A DNA stretch of 10,401 bases, from positions 1 through 10,401 of the forward strand of contig SLOG01000272.1 of assembly GCA_007132635.1 (NCBI GenBank), given 5' to 3'. The notes below the pieces were generated by a model. The model did no database searches and was not told the origin of the DNA. It was given only the letters and a program-made list of their open reading frames with translations. The translations under genes were made by a program, and so were the position numbers. Origin of the DNA: Limnochordia bacterium (lineage in GTDB: Bacteria; Bacillota; Limnochordia; Darwinibacteriales; SLO01). Positions 7,861 through 10,401 of this stretch are shown here, one piece after another. Within the stretch, counting starts at the first letter, position 1. Every line of letters begins with the position of its first letter.

Positions 7861-7958
7861 GAACCAGCACATCCTTTCTATATCGATTACTGACTTCATT
7901 CTTGGCAGAGGGACAATCTCCTGCTGACGCTACTGTTGACGGCCGCCGTGGCAGGACC

Positions 7959-7987
7959 TTGCTAAGGTATCAACAATCAAGTACACT
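7959..7987 (+). promoter_or_regulatory. Candidate sigma-70-type promoter for the flavodiiron gene
   Basis: TTGCTA (7959-7964) and TACACT (7982-7987) are separated by 17 bp. Each matches the consensus -35 and -10 hexamers at four of six positions. The expected start of transcription would be near 7994, giving a leader of about 45 nt before the ATG at 8039. A nearby TTGACG (7936-7941) is a better -35, but it has no -10 at a proper distance. Confidence 0.4.
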
Positions 7988-8014
7988 ATATACATAACCA
8001 CAATAATTATGAAT

Positions 8015-8030
8015 CTCTCTGAGAGAGGAG
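8015..8030 (+). promoter_or_regulatory. Ribosome binding site of the flavodiiron gene, within a small inverted repeat
   Basis: AGAGGAG (8024-8030) lies 8 nt before the ATG at 8039 and selects this start over the in-frame ATG at 8009. The site is preceded by its own partial complement: CTCTC (8015-8019) can pair with GAGAG (8023-8027) across a three-base loop. This could weakly mask the ribosome binding site. The stem is short, so a regulatory role is speculative. Confidence 0.55.
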
Positions 8031-8038
8031 AATGGACA

Positions 8039-9229
8039 ATGTCAGCAGTCGAAATAAAACCCGGAGTGTACTGGGTGGGCGCCGTCGACTGGAATGTCCG
8101 CCAGTTTCACGGACCATCCTTTTCGACACCTCGCGGGACAACGTATAACGCCTACTTGATCGTCGATGATGATATTACCCTAGTCGATACTGTCCATGAG
8201 CCATTTACGCACGTGCTCATTGACCATATTGCTGAGATCATTGACCCTACAAGAATCACAAACATTGTTGTAAACCACATCGAGTTGGACCACTCCGGAG
8301 CCTTTCCTGCAATAATGAACCTCAACCCAGATGCGAATGTATTTGCGACAAAGAACGGAAAAGACGGTCTGGGCAAACATTTCCCGGGTGATTGGGACAT
8401 TCAGACCGTCAAAACGGGGGATACTCTAATCACAGGCAGCCGTACACTGCAGTTCATCGAAGCGCCTATGCTGCACTGGCCAGACAGCATGTTCACGTTT
8501 ATCCCCGAGGATAAACTGCTGCTGCCCAATGACGCCTTTGGACAGCATCTGGCCACAAACAAGCGCTTTGATGATGAGGTGGACCGCCGCATCCTCATGG
8601 ATGAAGCGGCAAAATATTACGCAAATATCCTTAACCCTTTTTCCAAGCTCGTCGCACGCAAACTGCAGGAGATTCAAGACCTCCAGTTAGATATTGACAT
8701 GATTGCCCCCAGTCATGGAGTCATCTTCCGAACCGATCCGGAGGCGATCTTAGGGGCATACGAACGGTGGGCCAGCGGGGTGGGTCAACCCAAGGTGGTC
8801 ATCGCTTTTGAGACAATGTGGAACAGTACGTCCAAACTCGCACATGCTCTGCTGGAGGGTGTCACGGATGCCGGAGTCGACGGCGCGATCCACCAAATCT
8901 CCCGCAGTGACATCAACACCATTGCTACACAGATTATGGAAGCTCGAGCGGTTTTTATTGGTTCCTCGACGATTAACAACGACATCTTGCCCTCGGTGGC
9001 TCCGCTGTTGGACGAAATCGTGGGCCTTAAATTGGCAGGCAAACAAGCCCTAGCGTTTGGGTCTCAAGGCTGGGCCGGCGGCGCCGTGCGGACCATCGGC
9101 GATAAGTTGGAGAAGGCCGGGATGCAGCTAGCGCACGAAGGTTACAGCGTTAAATGGGTCCCCACCGACGAGGAGCTCGCGGCAGCTCGCACGCTGGGAT
9201 ACGAGATCGCGTCGTCAATTCTCGACTGA
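8039..9229 (+). CDS. fprA: Flavodiiron protein (A-type flavoprotein; O2 or NO reductase)
   Basis: The 396-residue protein has the two-domain core of class A flavodiiron proteins. Residues 1-250 form a metallo-beta-lactamase-like domain with all the diiron positions of the family: His80, Glu82, Asp84 and His85 in NHIELDHSG, His146 in MLHWPDSMF, Asp165 in LPNDAFGQH, and His226 in APSHGV. Residues 251-396 form a flavodoxin-like FMN domain, with the phosphate loop ETMWNSTSKLA (258-268), GSSTINNDILP (308-318) and AFGSQGWAGGAV (339-350). Such cytoplasmic enzymes reduce oxygen to water or NO to N2O in anaerobes, taking electrons from rubredoxin or a related donor. There is no C-terminal rubredoxin or flavin-reductase extension, and no rubredoxin gene is in the window, so the donor must be elsewhere. 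The gene appears monocistronic, with its own promoter region and terminator. Whether O2 or NO is preferred cannot be read from the sequence. Confidence 0.95.
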   Translation: MSAVEIKPGVYWVGAVDWNVRQFHGPSFSTPRGTTYNAYLIVDDDITLVDTVHEPFTHVLIDHIAEIIDPTRITNIVVNHIELDHSGAFPAIMNLNPDANVFATKNGKDGLGKHFPGDWDIQTVKTGDTLITGSRTLQFIEAPMLHWPDSMFTFIPEDKLLLPNDAFGQHLATNKRFDDEVDRRILMDEAAKYYANILNPFSKLVARKLQEIQDLQLDIDMIAPSHGVIFRTDPEAILGAYERWASGVGQPKVVIAFETMWNSTSKLAHALLEGVTDAGVDGAIHQISRSDINTIATQIMEARAVFIGSSTINNDILPSVAPLLDEIVGLKLAGKQALAFGSQGWAGGAVRTIGDKLEKAGMQLAHEGYSVKWVPTDEELAAARTLGYEIASSILD

Positions 9230-9257
9230 CAGCCACGAAGACGGTCGTTTGAAGAAC

Positions 9258-9298
9258 AGCAAAGAGCCGCTGCCGTTTTTGGCAGGGGCTTTGCTTTT
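9258..9298 (+). terminator. Rho-independent terminator after the flavodiiron gene
   Basis: AGCAAAG...CTGCC (9258-9274) pairs with GGCAG...CTTTGCT (9281-9295) around a GTTTTT loop, with a small internal asymmetry of AGCCG opposite GGG. The stem is followed by a short T-run (9295-9298). It begins 28 nt after the stop codon. The T-run is short but the stem is strong. Confidence 0.8.
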
Positions 9299-9364
9299 CA
9301 TGTTAAGTCGCGGAAAAGATTTGGCTTTGGGAAGGAGATTCACCGTGCGACTCGAATGACAATT

Positions 9365-9388
9365 AGTTATACAGGTTAACGGATTTCG
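9365..9388 (+). repeat. Imperfect direct repeat upstream of ilvD, copy 1
   Basis: This copy reads AGTTATACAG, six unrelated bases (GTTAAC), then GGATTTCG. The first block is identical in copy 2 and the last differs at one of eight positions, with the same spacing between blocks. Confidence 0.55.
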
Positions 9389-9426
9389 TCTTCATCTGCA
9401 CCGGTCTCGCGGGTTTCTGCCCCCGA

Positions 9427-9450
9427 AGTTATACAGCCATGGGGAATTCG
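9427..9450 (+). repeat. Imperfect direct repeat upstream of ilvD, copy 2
   Basis: This copy reads AGTTATACAG, six unrelated bases (CCATGG), then GGAATTCG. It lies 62 bp downstream of copy 1, close to six turns of B-form DNA, so both copies would face the same side of the helix. That fits paired operator sites but is not proof. Confidence 0.55.
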
Positions 9451-9496
9451 TAAATCCGAGCCGTTGATCCAATGCTTCAACAAGGAGGCTGCATTC

Positions 9497-10401
9497 ATGC
9501 GCAGTGATAGAGTCAAAAAGGGTTTTGAGAGAGCTCCTCATCGATCGCTGTTTAAGGCTATGGGGTACACGGAAGAGGAGCTGCAAGCCCCTCTCGTCGG
9601 GATCGTGAACAGCCAGAACGAGGTCGTACCCGGCCACATACACTTAGACACCATCGTAGAAGCCGTCAAGGCTGGCGTTAGACGACACGGTGGTACTCCC
9701 ATGGAGTTCTCCACCATTGCGCTGTGTGACGAGATTTCCATGGGCCATCTCGGTATGCATTACTCACTTGCCAGCCGGGAACTCATCGCCGATTCCGTGG
9801 AAACAATGGTAATGGCCCATGGGTTTGATGCATTGGTCTTTGTACCTAACTGCGACAAGATTGTTCCGGGAATGCTCATGGCAGCCGGACGGCTTAACAT
9901 CCCCGCCGTCTTTGTGAGCGGCGGACCCATGCTTGCTGGCCGCAGTCAACATGGAAATGGGACTAGCCTGTCAAACGTGTTTGAAGCCGTTGGGGCTTAC
10001 CAGGCAAAAACAATCACAGAAGCAGAACTTACTGCGCTGGAAGATAGTGCTTGCCCTAGCTGTGGTTCGTGTTCGGGTATGTTCACCGCCAACAGCATGA
10101 ACTGCCTTACCGAAGTGCTTGGCATGGGTCTGCCAGGCAATGGGACCATTCCTGCAGTCATGGCGGCAAGAATCCGCTTGGCTAAAGAAGCTGGAGCTGC
10201 GGTTATGAGCCTTATTGAGTCTGACACATGTCCGAAAGATATTTTGACCCATCGGGCTTTCGAAAACGCGCTAACGGTAGACATGGCGCTTGGATGCAGC
10301 ACAAACAGCATGCTGCACTTGCCGGCCATCGCCCACGAAGTCGGAATCACCCTAGATCTGGCAATGGCCAACACGATTAGTGCACGGACACCAAACCTCT
10401 G
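9497..10401 (+). CDS. ilvD: Dihydroxy-acid dehydratase, 3' end outside the window
   Basis: IlvD dehydrates 2,3-dihydroxy-3-methylvalerate and 2,3-dihydroxyisovalerate to the 2-keto acids that precede isoleucine and valine. The reading frame is open from the ATG at 9497 to the window edge: 301 codons of an enzyme usually near 550. AAGGAGG (9482-9488) ends 8 nt before the ATG. The N-terminus RSDRVKKGFERAPHRSLFKA is typical, and PGHIHLD (45-51) follows. The iron-sulfur and metal site residues are visible: Cys77 in LCDEISMGH, Cys119-Asp120-Lys121 in PNCDKIVPGM, and the ACPSCGSCSGMFTANSMNCL block (186-205). VFEAVGAYQA and LPGNGTIPAV favour IlvD over the related sugar-acid dehydratases. One variation stands out: CDEI where most members have CDGI. 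The rest of a branched-chain operon may follow to the right. Confidence 0.93.
   Translation, partial: MRSDRVKKGFERAPHRSLFKAMGYTEEELQAPLVGIVNSQNEVVPGHIHLDTIVEAVKAGVRRHGGTPMEFSTIALCDEISMGHLGMHYSLASRELIADSVETMVMAHGFDALVFVPNCDKIVPGMLMAAGRLNIPAVFVSGGPMLAGRSQHGNGTSLSNVFEAVGAYQAKTITEAELTALEDSACPSCGSCSGMFTANSMNCLTEVLGMGLPGNGTIPAVMAARIRLAKEAGAAVMSLIESDTCPKDILTHRAFENALTVDMALGCSTNSMLHLPAIAHEVGITLDLAMANTISARTPNL

Larger units (their letters stand above)
7861..8038. other. Divergent intergenic region between the DJ-1/PfpI gene and the flavodiiron gene
   Basis: These 178 bp must carry promoters for both flanking genes. The half nearer the flavodiiron gene is AT-rich (7966-8014), in contrast to the surroundings. 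It includes the 8-bp palindrome ATAATTAT (8003-8010) and a looser CATAA/TTATG inverted repeat (7993-8011), which could be an operator. I found no convincing minus-strand promoter hexamers and no riboswitch-like structure. Confidence 0.5.
9299..9496 (+). promoter_or_regulatory. ilvD upstream region and probable leader
   Basis: About 200 bp between the terminator and the ilvD start contain no credible gene. They must hold the ilvD promoter, although I see no clear pair of promoter hexamers. Contents include a ribosome-binding-like GGAAGGAG (9330-9337) followed by a GTG frame that stops after four codons, an imperfect direct repeat (9365-9388 and 9427-9450), and a GTTGA/TCAAC inverted repeat (9463-9481) directly before the ilvD ribosome binding site. 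I see no T-box signature, no run of Leu, Ile or Val codons, and no terminator, so classic attenuation is not supported. Confidence 0.45.

Noticed and set aside
7861..7899. Longer start for the DJ-1/PfpI gene at 7899
   Set aside because: The 13 extra residues have no family similarity and no good ribosome binding site; the start at 7860 matches the family N-terminus.
8009..8038. Upstream in-frame ATG that would extend the flavodiiron protein by 10 residues
   Set aside because: No ribosome binding site precedes it, while the ATG at 8039 has AGAGGAG at a proper distance and gives the usual family N-terminus.
9299..9496. T-box riboswitch or leader-peptide attenuator before ilvD
   Set aside because: No T-box core sequence, no terminator/antiterminator pair and no branched-chain codon run were found. 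The best short frames (GTG at 9345, ATG at 9356) encode only four and seven residues.

Overview
The window looks like a piece of a Bacillota (Firmicutes) chromosome. The evidence is the small, Bacillus-type PurL, a PurF with a propeptide and four iron-sulfur cysteines, strong GGAGG-type ribosome binding sites, and a tightly overlapping purine operon in the order purL-F-M-N-D. Base composition is moderate, by eye a little above 50% GC. A flavodiiron protein suggests an anaerobe or microaerophile that meets oxygen or nitric oxide. I cannot place the organism more precisely from sequence alone.

Positions 1-6542 (+ strand) hold five purine genes with no intergenic space: purL, purF, purM, purN and purD overlap by 22, 4, 4 and 19 nt. 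They cover PRPP amidotransfer (PurF), glycinamide ribotide synthesis (PurD), formyl transfer (PurN), FGAM synthesis (PurL) and ring closure to AIR (PurM). PurL of this size needs PurS and PurQ, which would be expected just left of the window. purH, which usually sits between purN and purD in this operon type, is absent from that slot.

Positions 6539-7860 (- strand) hold a two-gene unit converging on purD: a DJ-1/PfpI-family protein followed, with a 4-nt overlap, by a class I SAM-dependent methyltransferase. The methyltransferase stop overlaps the purD stop by 4 nt, inside an imperfect hairpin. A divergent intergenic region (7861-8038) then leads to a flavodiiron protein gene (8039-9229, + strand), monocistronic and closed by a clear intrinsic terminator (9258-9298).

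The last part holds a roughly 200-nt ilvD leader with an imperfect direct repeat of 62-bp period, a strong ribosome binding site, and the first 301 codons of ilvD (branched-chain amino acid synthesis), cut by the window edge. I see no mobile elements, CRISPR array, tRNA or rRNA. Most of the window is conserved housekeeping metabolism. The points most worth a second look are the missing purH, the DJ-1/methyltransferase pair, the shared hairpin at the purD/methyltransferase junction and the repeats before ilvD.
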